Below are positions 1-10,141 of a stretch of DNA of 64,000 nt, one piece after another (position 1 is the first letter of the stretch; the number at the start of each line of letters is the position of its first letter). The notes under the pieces were generated by a model, which saw only the letters and a list, made by a program, of their open reading frames with translations, was not told the origin of the DNA and searched no databases. The translations under genes were made by a program, and so were the position numbers. This stretch comes from Hexactinellida sp. DTS-2022 (Eukaryota; Porifera; Hexactinellida): contig JAPNXP010000003.1 in assembly GCA_028753945.1 (NCBI GenBank), positions 3,162,001-3,226,000 on the forward strand, given 5' to 3'.

Positions 1-25
1 TAATATTACTGTCTTTTAGAGGAGG

Positions 26-147
26 GAAAGGCCGCGAAGCGGCCGTTAATTGCATCGCGTAGTGCCTAACACGAACAAACAAAGGTCGCGAAGCGACCTT
101 TGTGAGAGAGTGATCCGTCGCCAAGCGACCGAGACCGAAGGGCTCGT
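26..147 (+). repeat. GC-rich hairpin cluster, Helitron-like 3' end
   Basis: This block holds three short perfect palindromes built on the core gcgaagcg: ggccgcgaagcggcc, then aaggtcgcgaagcgacctt, then a weaker cgtcgccaagcgacc. It ends in gggctcgt. Nearly the same block occurs at 49145-49265 and, inverted, at 2098-2180, where it ends short elements that begin with TCTATAT-like sequence. I infer that it is the 3' terminus of a Helitron-like family whose 5' end lies left of the window. The terminal CTCG differs from the canonical CTRR of Helitrons, so the class is uncertain. Confidence 0.55.
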
Positions 148-572
148 AATTTAAAATCTCAATCTTATTCTTAGTCATTAATTCCCCAACTTTCCTAAAA
201 ACAGCCCTTATTTGCAAGTAGATAATTCTAAATTCGTTTTTAGCATATGCAATTACTTAAAATAACCGTCTAGTCTCTAGGTAAATTCTAATATTTTACA
301 AACTTGTTTGCCTATATTGTCAATAACAACAACAAATAGACATAATATAAATTTGTGAGTGTCAAATTCGTATTCAGCATACTTGTTTACCTAGTATTCA
401 CATTTAGAAAAGTGAACAAATAACTGGATTAGATCTGGGAAATAATCAATTTTTAACAACCCATAATATTTAGTTAAACATATTCTACAAGTATGACTCA
501 ATCTCGCCTAGGCGAGAATGAGTTTCAGGCGAAAATGAGACTCAATCTCGCCTGAAAAACAATTTCGCCTAC

Positions 573-1055
573 ACAGATACATTTTCGATGTTATCTTGGA
601 CTTTTAAAATTGCGGCTCTCTACTAAATCGCCTGTATTACCCCCAACGGCAACTTTCCAAAATCAACTCTGGTCTACTTTTAAAGACCAGATTCGTTGTC
701 CACATGAAATTCCCCGTCGTTTAAGGGGTCACTTGCCCATAGTTTATCTCTAGCAACGCAATAATGTCTCAGGAATGTGACAACATTCCTTTCTCAAAAT
801 TTGCCCTAAACCTATCGAGTGACCCCTTGTTCGACTCCCAACAGCTATCTGAGTCTAGTTATAAACATAGTGACACTCTAAATCGTTATTTGATGTTGTT
901 CACGACAATTTCCTTAGTTATCATTACTCTAATAGTCCACCAGTGGGTAAAAGGACCCAGGTGGACTATTAGAGAACATGGACCATTCAAGAATTTAGCC
1001 TTAAGTAACATCAAATATACATAATATACTAACAACGTTATAGTTAAAGTATATT
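573..1055 (+). repeat. Left arm of 3.2-kb inverted repeat
   Basis: This ~485-bp arm is repeated in inverted orientation at about 3290-3775 with few differences. Both arms contain the same reading frame starting MSQECDNIPFSK (764-1024 here), which is 86 codons in this arm and 80 in the other. The arm also holds a stem at about 926-974 built from ctctaatagtccacc and its complement. A diverged relative of its core lies at about 24833-24960. The arrangement fits a foldback element or an inverted duplication. The reading frame looks incidental because it lies in a repeat and resembles no family I know. Confidence 0.75.
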
Positions 1056-1062
1056 AGTACAA

Positions 1063-1691
1063 CAGAGTTGTGGATTTGATTGATATTTCATTCAAATCCA
1101 AATCAAATCAAATCAAATCCATCCAAATCAAATCCAAATCAAATTCAATCCAAATCAAATCCATCCAAATCAAATCAAATACAAATCAAATACAAATCAA
1201 ATACAAATCAAATACAAATCAAATCCATCCAAATCAAATCCAAATGCTACAGAGATAATTAATTGAGATGCGTACTTAGTTAGATATACAGTCGAAATCG
1301 GGTTTTTTTGTCCCCCAAAATGCACGACAAAAGGAGGCAAAAAACCCCGATGGAAAACACATTAAGATATCACATTTTTGCACGACAAAAGGAGGCAAAA
1401 AAACCCGTGGCAAAAAACCCCGATTTCGACTAGAATATAATATAATATAATATAAAATAATATATACTACTGTATTATACAGATATTTATTCACGTTAAT
1501 ACGAACGCCAGCCAACAAAATCTGTTCGAATTACCCAAATTCGGATTTACGAGTCTACTGTTAGTGTAATATCATCAATATCATATGTATTACATATTGT
1601 ATAGTACGTAAATAAAATTTTAAAAAGGATTTGACTCAAACATTAAATCAAATCCAAATCAAATCCAAATCAAATCAAATCCACAACTCTG
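1063..1691. mobile_element. hAT-type MITE with simple-repeat termini
   Basis: The element starts cagagttgtggatttgatt and ends with the inverse. It is flanked by a perfect 8-bp TSD, tagtacaa, at 1055-1062 and 1692-1699. The 8-bp TSD and CAGNG-like ends indicate the hAT superfamily. The left interior is an array of (aa)atcaaatcc units that makes long Asn/Gln/Ile/Lys/Ser frames; these are not genes. A smaller MITE is nested at 1289-1430. Confidence 0.85.
1289..1430. mobile_element. Tc1/mariner-like MITE nested in hAT MITE
   Basis: The terminal inverted repeat cagtcgaaatcgggg is matched at the right end by ccccgatttcgac, and TA dinucleotides flank both ends (1287-1288 and 1431-1432). Internally, gcacgacaaaaggaggcaaa occurs twice. 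The length of 142 bp and TA flanks suit a Tc1/mariner/pogo-derived MITE. Confidence 0.75.
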
Positions 1692-1746
1692 TAGTACAAG
1701 CAAATATAATCGAGAATATATAGAGTCAATATAAACTATTAGGGAG

Positions 1747-1901
1747 CAGTGGCGGTCCCAGGGGGGGGCAAATGCCCCGGGTTAAAATATTTTGCCCCGG
1801 ATTACAGCCCAATTGGTAGTATAATTACATGGAGCATGCCCCGGATTTAATCTAAACCTGCTCTTTTGCCCCGGGCTGGCCAGATCCTGCGCCCGCCCCT
1901 G
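1747..1901. mobile_element. 155-bp hAT MITE
   Basis: The element runs from cagtggcggtcccagg to gcgcccgcccctg and is flanked by a perfect 8-bp TSD, ttagggag (1739-1746 and 1902-1909). The interior repeats tgccccgg. A related element lies at 35839-36139, with the matching ends cagtggtgggcccag and gcgaccgcacctg. Confidence 0.85.
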
Positions 1902-2097
1902 TTAGGGAGTATGAACAATACTTAAGTAATACGTAATAAAATCTGGTCTTTACTAGTCCATCTGTAGTTAGGGGGCCCATGTGGACGTTAGCTTAAATAA
2001 CATCGAAACTAATTAAGGTGGGCAAATAGAGAAGTGGACGTTTAAAGAGAACTGAGTGTATCTAGAAACAGGCTGGGCACTTAACACATAATGGTGA

Positions 2098-2432
2098 CGA
2101 GCCCTTCGGTCTCGGTCGCTTTGCGACGGATCGGTGCTACACACCTCAGGTTAACGGCCGCTATGCGGCCTTATCATCCTTTGTTACCATGCAAAATGGT
2201 AGTGGATGTTATAACAAGCCTTTCTACCATTTTCCATAGTTTAACCTTGTTTACCAATAATACCCGTTGGAAGCTAACTTGTAGGTTGATTTTGAATTTT
2301 AATTAATTTGTTTACCTATTATAACATCTGGAAGTTAGTTTATATCTTAACTAGAAATACGGTTTCGATTCCCTAAATACAATCCGGACAAACACACAAA
2401 CAAACAAATAACAATCGAGTTTTAATAATAGA
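2098..2432 (-). mobile_element. Short Helitron-like element
   Basis: Read on the minus strand, this starts after an A with tctattattaaaactcg, runs through a tgtttgtttgtgtg tract and ggccgc-type hairpins, and ends gggctcg before a T. The same start recurs at 47447 (+) and 32158 (-), and the same end at 49265 (+) and 147 (+). No coding sequence is present, so it would be non-autonomous. Helitron-like assignment rests on the A/T-flanked ends, the 3' hairpins and the absence of a TSD. Confidence 0.55.
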
Positions 2433-2501
2433 TATACTGGACTTAAGCTCTAAAATCTTTTAGTTAACTTAACAGAGTTTTTAGAAATACTGCTGCTAGG
2501 T

Positions 2502-2793
2502 CCACGGTACGTGGTATACCGATGGTATAATTAGGTATAACCAATTATACCAAGTTAGAGTCTAGTTTCGGTAAACTACCTTATACTTAATATTTATTAA
2601 ATTTTACCTAGATTGCACCTAGATTAGACCAATATTATACAACAATATACTACGTTAATTTCGAGTATTTAAGGTAGTATAGATGTAGGTATATTAGATG
2701 TGTAATGGAAGTTTTGAATGTTATACCGAACAATTCCTAATTTGGTATAATTAATTATACCTAATTATACCATCGGTATACCACGTACCGTGG
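2502..2793. mobile_element. MITE with ~50-bp TIRs and 6-bp TSD
   Basis: The left terminus ccacggtacgtggtatacc is mirrored at the right by ggtataccacgtaccgtgg, and the inverted repeat continues for about 50 bp with very few differences. The flanks carry ctaggt at 2496-2501 and 2794-2799, a 6-bp TSD. No coding sequence is present. The near-identity of the arms suggests a recent insertion. The superfamily is not clear. Confidence 0.8.
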
Positions 2794-3289
2794 CTAGGTC
2801 CCGACAAATTACACACTCACGAAATCATCGATAGCAAATTGACTGTTCCTGCAGCTGCATGAAGTAGGGTTAAGAGTCTTAAGACGTACTTTCGGATACT
2901 ACATACTCTATTAGCCGATTTTTCCTCCTATCTGATCCACTATAAATGATTCGGTTAACACGCACTCAGATATTACGTACCTCTGATAAGACGTACCAAT
3001 TTCTATTCCCAAGTAAATAAATATACTTGTATTTTAAATCGGTTAGTACGTACTCTAGAAAACTATTAGCAGAACTCAGTTAGTAATTGGTTTAAGTGAG
3101 TAGGTTAAAACTAAATAGTTTAATCTCATCGTTAAGTATTAAGTATGTTAAAGACTTGAATACCCTACATCGTATTTATACCATCAAACAAGTCAGTATT
3201 TCGACTTGTGGATTATGTGTACAGATAAGACGTATCTCAGTTAGTACGTACCTTTTCTTGTTTCCCTATTGAGACGTCTTAACCGAGTT

Positions 3290-3775
3290 TTATTATACTT
3301 AAACTATAACGTATGTTAGTATATTATGTATATTTGATGTTACTTTATAAGGCTAAATTCTTGAATGGTCCTTGTTCTCTAATAGTCCACCTGGGTCCTT
3401 TTACCCACTGGTGGACTATTAGAGTAATGATAACTAAGGAAATTGTCGTAAACAGCATCAAATAACGATTTAGAGTGTCACTATGTTTATAACTAGACTC
3501 AGATAGCTGTTGGGAGTCGAACAAGGGGTCACTCGATAGGTTTAGGACAAATTTTGAGAAAGGAATGTTGTCACATTCCTGAGACATTATTGCGTTGCTA
3601 GGGATAAACTATGGGCAAGTGACCCCTTAAACGACGGGGAATTTCATGTGGACAACGAATCTGGTCTTTAAAAGTAGACCAAAGTTGATTTTGGAAAGTT
3701 GCCGCTCGGGGTAATCCCGGCGATTTAGTAGAGAGCCGCAATTTTAAAAGTCCAAGATAACATCGAAAATGTATC
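3290..3775 (-). repeat. Right arm of 3.2-kb inverted repeat
   Basis: This is the inverted counterpart of 573-1055, with the related frame at 3345-3587 on the minus strand. Small substitutions and short indels separate the arms, so they are not freshly made. Outside the arm at 3776-4635 the sequence is AT-rich; the only structure I saw is an imperfect repeat of aatccagtccataatcc at about 4360-4425. Confidence 0.75.
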
Positions 3776-4635
3776 CGTTCGTCGTGGGACCGCGGAAAAA
3801 TTTGATGCCGGGGTCATAAAGATTACGTATAAAAAATTTGGTGCTTTTGTCCAGCGTTTCCCGAAATCGATGTTAAGCGTCCTGACTAAACGCGATTCTC
3901 AACCTCTCCTTGGTCGATCAAAATGCCCACTTTAAAATTATAATTAAATCCACCCACAGGTCCGTGGGTCGCCCCAGTGAACCCCTCATAACCCCAAACT
4001 CGGCGCATATGTAATAGGACAATATAGTTAATGATTATACTATATTCTCAAAAATATGAACCATTTATTGAATTGCAATGGATCTAGGATACATTGCAAT
4101 TGTCTGAATTATGCACTCTATTAACACTGGCCTTCTTGTTTTGTTTTATTTGGTGACACACTATATATCTTTTGTAGCCCATGTGCCACTCGATTATATA
4201 TATATTATTTATATTCTAAACTTTCTATTTCCAATTTAGCTGTTAAGTGACTTACTAATTAAAGTAATACAATATTCATTATATTGGCGTCTTATGTGTG
4301 TGTAATTGTCCACATTCCATTACGGGTAGTGGGTCCGAATGGATCGGAATCCTTATCTAAATCCAGTCCATAATCCTTCTCATCCAGAATTAAAATTCCA
4401 ATCCAGTCCATAATCCATAGCTGATATTCAAATCCTTACGATTACCATATACATACAGATATCTCAATCCAATAGGTTGGTATATAAATCTTTCTCGTAT
4501 GTATTATATTTATATTTAAATTTAGACGGTACAAAGAACATTCTCAATCCAAATATCTATATTACAAAAAAATCTAGCTTTACTAACTTTACAAACTCTT
4601 CATAAAAGAGCTAAACAGTTTAGCTCTAATAATTA

Positions 4636-5493
4636 ATGTTACTTCGGGCTGCGGCTTCTCTCTCTCCAATCAAGCCCAACCACGAGAGTCTTCCTTTGTT
4701 CAGTTTGGGGAAAGATACTTCTGAATTTTCTTTTTCCCTCTCTGCTCAACCCACTCTCTCAAAAAACACATCTCTTGCTCCGTCTATCGGCCGGAATCTT
4801 CGCCGAACTGATTCGGACCCAAAGTTTCCAGTCGGCACTTCAACACAACAATATTTCCAGCCCCACTGCTATCAGCTGGAGCAGGTGCAAAATGTGAACA
4901 CGCTGAAGACTCCCAAGCCTTACTCCCCACCAATGCCAGTCACATATTGGTCTCTTAATGGACCTTGTATCGCTCATACTTCTCACAGAATAGACCACAG
5001 ACCCCTCGTGGGAGACTTCCTACCATCCCGCTCACATGATGACATATTCACTCCTCTCCCTCTTAGCATGAGACTTTCCGCGGTAGTGGACCGCTGCTCG
5101 GTTGAGACCAGCACAAAGTCTCCGTGCACAGTCACCAGGACTCAACATCCCTACCCTGTCATTCCAATATCCGTGCAGCAATGCTATCCAGCCTCTCTTG
5201 ACCACGCCACCATCTACAAGTCCTCTTACAACAGCGGTCTAGTCAGAGCAGTTCGGGGAGAATATGGTCGGGCGTTTAACAAATATGAACATTCCAACTC
5301 GTTCTATGTTACTGGAGAGAAGAGGTACGGACAGGGTCAGATGGCCACTATCCCAGTTCGTATTTCATCTCAAATCCGTCGACGTATCCTCCGTCCTCAG
5401 CTCACCTTATCCAACCTCCTTCCCATCAATATACTACCATCCAAATACCATCGGCACTCCACCCAACTAAACTTCAGATACATTAATCTCTAA
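4636..5493 (+). CDS. LINE N-terminal coding region (relic)
   Basis: This is an open frame of 285 codons starting MLLRAAASLSPIK. It is rich in Ser, Pro and Thr and has no recognisable domain. Its last residues, LNFRYIN, lie just where the first conserved segment of a CR1/L2 endonuclease begins: the next bases, one frame over, encode LKNKTAYFLDHINEHRPDIV. I therefore read it as the 5' part of the LINE protein ahead of the endonuclease, separated from it by a frameshift near 5490. It could instead be a separate ORF1 product. Function before the endonuclease is unknown. Confidence 0.5.
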   Translation: MLLRAAASLSPIKPNHESLPLFSLGKDTSEFSFSLSAQPTLSKNTSLAPSIGRNLRRTDSDPKFPVGTSTQQYFQPHCYQLEQVQNVNTLKTPKPYSPPMPVTYWSLNGPCIAHTSHRIDHRPLVGDFLPSRSHDDIFTPLPLSMRLSAVVDRCSVETSTKSPCTVTRTQHPYPVIPISVQQCYPASLDHATIYKSSYNSGLVRAVRGEYGRAFNKYEHSNSFYVTGEKRYGQGQMATIPVRISSQIRRRILRPQLTLSNLLPINILPSKYHRHSTQLNFRYINL

Positions 5494-5513
5494 ATCTTAA
5501 AAATAAAACTGCG

Positions 5514-6238
5514 TACTTTCTAGACCATATCAATGAACACAGACCTGACATCGTTGCCATCACCAAGACTTGGCTAACCGCTAGAGACACTTCGGCTAGG
5601 CTGAACTAACGCTCCACGGTTACAAACTTCTAGATTAGCCTAGGTGTTCATCACGAAAAGTTTATGACACTGGACTCCTTATTCGTGACGTCTTTACCTT
5701 CAAACAACATATCCGGACACCACTCCTCCTTTGAATCAGCCGACTGGACTATCTCTATTGGAAACCAAGGCATACGCATCATTGTTATATACAGGCCTCC
5801 GTATTCTACGTCCACTTTCATTGAAGAATTCTCATCTTTTCTTGAAAATACAATCCTTTGCCGAGAACCTCTCATCATTACCAGCGATTTCAATATCCAC
5901 ATGGACATGCCATCAGAGTCTATTATGTTCACTGAGCTTCTTAAATCATGCTCCCTTATACAACACGTTAAGCTGCCCACCCATGAGAAGGGTCATACTC
6001 TTGATCTTATTATTACAAGAAGCTCTGATCAGATAATACTATCCAAGCCTATAGCTGATGAACTTTTTTCTGACCACTTCACTCTTTCTTGTTCCTTAAC
6101 CCTCATTAAATCCGAACTTTCTACTAGGAAGATCACATTCCGTCGAAAATATATAGATACTCAAATCTTCCTGGAAGATCTCGCAGGTTCCGAACTTTGT
6201 CTTAGCCTGCCTGACAATCAGATGATCTTCAATCCTTG
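5514..6238 (+). pseudogene. LINE apurinic-type endonuclease (broken)
   Basis: Segments typical of the exonuclease-endonuclease-phosphatase domain of non-LTR retrotransposons appear in order: HRPDIVAITKTWL near 5545, RIIVIYRPP near 5780, ITSDFNIHMD near 5880 (the usual GDFN has Ser for Gly), HTLDLIITR near 6000 and SDHFTLSCSL near 6080. The domain nicks target DNA for target-primed reverse transcription. The first part ends in a stop near 5610 and the rest lies in another frame (from about 5664). The coding sequence is cut at 6238 by the gypsy insertion and resumes at 11214. Confidence 0.8.
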
Positions 6239-6374
6239 TATAACGTGTCTATAGTACTAACAATTAATAATGTTTAATCTCGTGAATACAATACTCTTAA
6301 GTAATCTACTACACAGAATTACAGATGTTCTACTGAATATACATTTCTAAGTAACTACTATGAATCTCGTTATA
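6239..6374 (-). repeat. 3' LTR of gypsy element
   Basis: This 136-bp long terminal repeat is identical to 11074-11209 except at one visible base (acatttctaag against acattcctaag). The ends are a perfect 7-bp inverted repeat, tataacg/cgttata. It is unusually short for a Ty3/gypsy LTR. Confidence 0.95.
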
Positions 6375-6390
6375 GTTCTCCCTTCCCAAA
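6375..6390 (-). promoter_or_regulatory. Polypurine tract of gypsy element
   Basis: Read on the minus strand, the bases next to the 3' LTR are gggaagggagaac. This purine run is in the expected place for priming plus-strand DNA synthesis. Confidence 0.75.
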
Positions 6391-6410
6391 TAAGCTCGAC
6401 CTCGAGCTTG

Positions 6411-7295
6411 CTAATTTTCTATGTATGTCTTTTTCTTGTGATCATATACTGCATTCCTCAAATGTTCTGGAAGCCTTCTCTCTCTTTGGGGTCGGTTATA
6501 TGTTTCATTGTCACTTGGATTTTTATTATAAACTATTCTGCTTTTAATTGGTGTGCTACAGAATAATTTATCCTGAAAGTCTGTCTCTGTCAAGTCATTA
6601 ATTTCATGCGTTTCACTTAGATAGCTACCCGTAAGAGACTGTGTATCCTCTTCTAACTCGTTTTGCAGATACCGTGAGTTATTCATTTTCTCAGTGATAC
6701 TATCTTCGGGGTTTCTTAAAGATCTTTCTCCAGAATTTTGGCTGTTGTTATACTGAACTGTCCATTCTGTATTTCTCTGAACGTGATCTTGCAGTCTGTT
6801 TACATGTACTACACGTGTTCTTCCGTCAGTATTTTTGATTCTGACATCCACAGGCCCTATGACTGGCTCAATTTTCCAACCCGTTTCCCATCTATCACTA
6901 AATTTTCTAGAAACTCCCCTAAATGGAATAGAAAGCAATACTTGATCTCCTGGTATAAACTTACAAAGCCGTGATGAATTCGATCGTCCATCATAATACT
7001 TTTTTTGATGTTCCTGAGCTTTAACCATTTCTCCTTCCACAAAATCTCTTAATTCTGCCAATTTTCCGCGTAGAAATATTTCATAAGAGCTCGGATTATA
7101 ACCAATTTGTTCTTCTCCTAAAATTTTTGATGGAGGATCTCGACCATATAATAACTGAAATGGAGTAACCCCCGTACTAGAGTGTTTAGTCGTTCGATAA
7201 GCAAAAAGAACAATAGGTAGATATTCTTCCCAGTCACAGCTTCTCCCAACATAGCACCTTAACATTTGTAATATCGTCCTATTACCCCTTTCCAC
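6411..7295 (-). pseudogene. Gypsy integrase C-terminal part
   Basis: This frame continues the integrase core after a frame break in the A9 run at 7334-7342. It contains the post-catalytic segment LFAYRTTKHSSTGVTPFQLLYG and then the conserved module around FIPGDQVLLSIPFRG with the GP-containing motif near VIGPVDVRIKN. It ends in a charged tail with RPQRERRLPEHLR. Integrase inserts the cDNA into the genome. The catalytic Glu should lie just upstream at the frame break, so the integrase of this copy is probably inactive without frame correction. No chromodomain was recognised. Confidence 0.85.
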
Positions 7296-9564
7296 TAAAC
7301 TGTTCCCTTGTGGATGGTAGGATGTCGTGTGTGTTTTTTTTTATTCCTAATGCTTTGCACACATCCTGTAGCATAGTGGACTCAAAATTGCGTCCCTGAT
7401 CTGAATGTAAAAACTCTGGGGTTCCCAATCTTGAAAATAATTCTATTAAAAGTATAGATATTGTAGTCGCCCTTTGATCTTTCATCGGAAAACACTCCAA
7501 CCATTTTGAAATTGCATCTTCTACAACAAGAAGATACCGATTACCCTTATTACTTATTGGAACCTCCAACACATCCACTTGAACCATTTGCATTGTTCTT
7601 CCAATTGGTGTATTCAACATAGGAGCTTTGACCGGTAATGGAAGCTTGGCCTTTTGACATTGATCACACGATCTTACATACTGCTCGATATCCATAGCCA
7701 TTCCCACCCAATATGCAAGGTTTTTTAATCTGCTTAAGGATCTTTCCATTCCTTGATGCCCCGCATTGTCGTGAGCTTGTTCTAAATAATCAAGTTTCAT
7801 GACGTCCGGAATAACTAATACAGTTGATACATCTGAGTATGGTTCTATCTTGTAACTACGGACTAGCACGCCATTCATCATAAATAGTTGCGATCGCATC
7901 TGTTTGTATATTCTCATCGACTTTTCTTTCCACATCGCACCCTGAAAACGATGATATGTCGCCGTCACTTCCAACTCACTTACAACTTTAGATATTACCC
8001 GGTCATTTAATTGATGTTTTCGGATATTTTTCCAATCTTGAAGATTAGTTAGTTCAGTTACTGCACAGTGCGCCTCTTCATTTATAACTGGCACACGTGA
8101 TAAAGCATCTGCATTTATATTCTCCACCCCTTTACGATGCTTTATGATGAAATCATATTCTTGGATAGCAACTGCCCAGCGCCATAGACGTCCTATACTC
8201 TTCTGACTCGCCAACCATTTTAATGGTTTGTGATCTGTAAATATTTGGAAATGTCTTCCAATTAGATAGTGACGAAAGCGTTTAAGAGACTCCACTATTG
8301 CTAAGCATTCTTGCTCTATCACACTATAATTTTTCTCTGCACTTCTCCATGATCTGCTATAATAAGCGATTACTCTTCCTTCTTGGTCTAGAACTGCTCC
8401 CAATCCGATACTGCTGGCATCCGTATATAACGAGAAAATTTTATTGAAGTCGGGACATCTTAATACCGACGAAGATGATAATTCACTTTTTAATTCTTTA
8501 AATGCGGATTCCTGCGATTGCTTCCAACTAAACTCAACATCCTTTCCAGAAAGCATATTCAGTGGACCTGCAATCCGGGAAAAATTTTGTATATATCTTC
8601 TATAATATCCAGCCAATCCTAGAAATTGTTTGATTTCAGTCTGATTAGTAGGTTGTGGCCAATTTACAATTGCTTCTACCTTTTGAGTGTCTGGAGACAT
8701 TCCCTCATCTGAAAACGTATGACCCAAGTAATTAACTTTACTTTTCCCAATTACACATTTTCTTCCTCTTAACGTTAAGTTATGTTGTCTCAACCTTCCA
8801 AATACTTCCCGTAATGCTTCTCGATGTGACTCCACATCCCTTGAGAATACCAAAATATCATCCATGAAATGATCATTGATAGAATCTTGTCCACTCAATA
8901 CATTATCCATAATTCTCTGGAAAGAACTTGGACCTCCAGTTAACCCGAAGGGTAAAACGTTGAATTCATATAAGCCCATTCCTGGACACGGAGAAAATGC
9001 CGTTTTTTCTCGATCCTCCTCTGCTACAGGTATTTGCCAATATCCTGAGTTCAGATCCAATTTGGAAAAATATTTCATACCGTTTAACTTATCCTGTACT
9101 TGATCCGGGAGTGGAAGAGGGTAAGCGTCTTTATGTGTCACTTTATTTAGATTTCTATAATCGATGCAAAAACGTAATTCTCCATTTTTCTTGGTTGTCA
9201 TCACAGGGGCAGCAAGCCATGGGCTATTCGAAATCCTGATTACATTTCTTCTCAACATTTCATTCAATTGCTTTTTCATTTCCTGTTGAAATGCTTGGGG
9301 AAGTATTCGCGGTGGTGTCTTTGTTGGATTGGCGTTACCGGTTCTAATCCTGAATTCATGTACCTCCGCAACACCTGGTACAGAAATAAATAGGTCATTG
9401 AATTCCCCAACCATATCAACAAACTCAGTACTTGACTCTGGAAGCTCAACTACTGGAGCATTTAAGTAATCTGGAACTAATCCTCGACATTCCTCCTTTT
9501 CTTCCTCTGTTTCAATGATCGTCATTACTGAAAATGCTTCTGGGTAGACGCAAGCGTGATCCAC
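7282..9564 (-). CDS. pol: Gypsy pol: reverse transcriptase, RNase H, integrase (frame-broken)
   Basis: In this 760-codon frame the RT motifs run in order: FCIDYRNLNKVTHKDAYPLP, FSKLDLNSGYWQIPV, LPFGLTGGPSSFQRIMD and the catalytic box HFMDDILVFS, where FMDD replaces the common YxDD. RNase H follows (LYTDASSIGLGAVL, IEQECLAIVESL, IFTDHKPLKWL). The integrase starts with an HHCC zinc motif (H...H...CDQCQKAK) and gives the first two catalytic Asp residues (VQVDVLEV and LHSDQGRNFES). The frame then runs off at an A9 tract near 7334-7342 and ends in unrelated residues. One extra base there would explain the switch to 6411-7295. The protein copies genomic RNA and integrates the cDNA. Confidence 0.9.
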   Translation of the reverse strand: MDHACVYPEAFSVMTIIETEEEKEECRGLVPDYLNAPVVELPESSTEFVDMVGEFNDLFISVPGVAEVHEFRIRTGNANPTKTPPRILPQAFQQEMKKQLNEMLRRNVIRISNSPWLAAPVMTTKKNGELRFCIDYRNLNKVTHKDAYPLPLPDQVQDKLNGMKYFSKLDLNSGYWQIPVAEEDREKTAFSPCPGMGLYEFNVLPFGLTGGPSSFQRIMDNVLSGQDSINDHFMDDILVFSRDVESHREALREVFGRLRQHNLTLRGRKCVIGKSKVNYLGHTFSDEGMSPDTQKVEAIVNWPQPTNQTEIKQFLGLAGYYRRYIQNFSRIAGPLNMLSGKDVEFSWKQSQESAFKELKSELSSSSVLRCPDFNKIFSLYTDASSIGLGAVLDQEGRVIAYYSRSWRSAEKNYSVIEQECLAIVESLKRFRHYLIGRHFQIFTDHKPLKWLASQKSIGRLWRWAVAIQEYDFIIKHRKGVENINADALSRVPVINEEAHCAVTELTNLQDWKNIRKHQLNDRVISKVVSELEVTATYHRFQGAMWKEKSMRIYKQMRSQLFMMNGVLVRSYKIEPYSDVSTVLVIPDVMKLDYLEQAHDNAGHQGMERSLSRLKNLAYWVGMAMDIEQYVRSCDQCQKAKLPLPVKAPMLNTPIGRTMQMVQVDVLEVPISNKGNRYLLVVEDAISKWLECFPMKDQRATTISILLIELFSRLGTPEFLHSDQGRNFESTMLQDVCKALGIKKNTHDILPSTREQFSGKG

Positions 9565-10052
9565 ATGTATGTGATTATAATTGATTTGCGTACCTTAATA
9601 TGTAGAAGTATCGACTCTTTAACATTTCGAGAATCTTCTAAACGGTCGACCTGAATAGGTTTCTTTAAAACTCGTTCCCCAGTTGGATCTCTTAATCGTT
9701 TTTCTCTGTCAACTTTTTCGTCTATTTTTAATACACCAATTCCTGAACTACATAGTTTATTCTTTTCGAAATCTAAAGTTACTCGTTGAGCATTAAGAAA
9801 ATCGACTCCTAATATGCACTCCTCTATTAGAGGTGAAACAACTAGAAAATTGTGATAAGTCCTCAGTTGACCAATTTCTATTACCATTGTTGCTTCATCC
9901 AAAAGATTCATTTCGTTTCCAGACGCAGTAACTAGACCCTTTTCTTTTACTGTTTTAGTTTGAAATCTTGACAGATTTTTAAAGAAATCTCCCGAAACTA
10001 GACAAACTGTTGCCCCGCTATCAATCAATGCTGTGCACTCTCTACCCCCCAC
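9525..10052 (-). CDS. Gypsy aspartic protease region
   Basis: The retropepsin signature ALIDSGATVCLVSG stands near residue 8, followed by the expected second half containing LVVSPLIEECILGVDFL (I-L-G-x-D). The protease would cut Gag and Pol. The frame is open upstream of 10052 towards the end of gag and is in -1 relation to gag, consistent with a -1 ribosomal frameshift near the gag stop. The final residues after about 9590 do not match the RT frame, which again lies at -1. I cannot tell whether that second shift is programmed or a single-base deletion. Confidence 0.85.
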   Translation of the reverse strand: MGGRECTALIDSGATVCLVSGDFFKNLSRFQTKTVKEKGLVTASGNEMNLLDEATMVIEIGQLRTYHNFLVVSPLIEECILGVDFLNAQRVTLDFEKNKLCSSGIGVLKIDEKVDREKRLRDPTGERVLKKPIQVDRLEDSRNVKESILLHIKVRKSIIITYMWITLASTQKHFQ

Positions 10053-10141
10053 CTTTATTCTGATCTTCCACGCTTTATTGTTTCTGTTTTGAGCCTTTTC
10101 AACTACTGGGACAATATCACGGCTCTCCCGTATTGTCCCTT

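Noticed and set aside
764..1024. 86-codon frame with a hydrophobic segment as a possible small membrane protein
   Set aside because: It belongs to a repeat arm with an internal hairpin. Its frame is shifted in the diverged copy near 24900.
1070..1262. Asn/Gln/Ile/Lys/Ser-repeat open frames
   Set aside because: They are translations of the aaatcaaatcc array in a hAT MITE and have no coding character.
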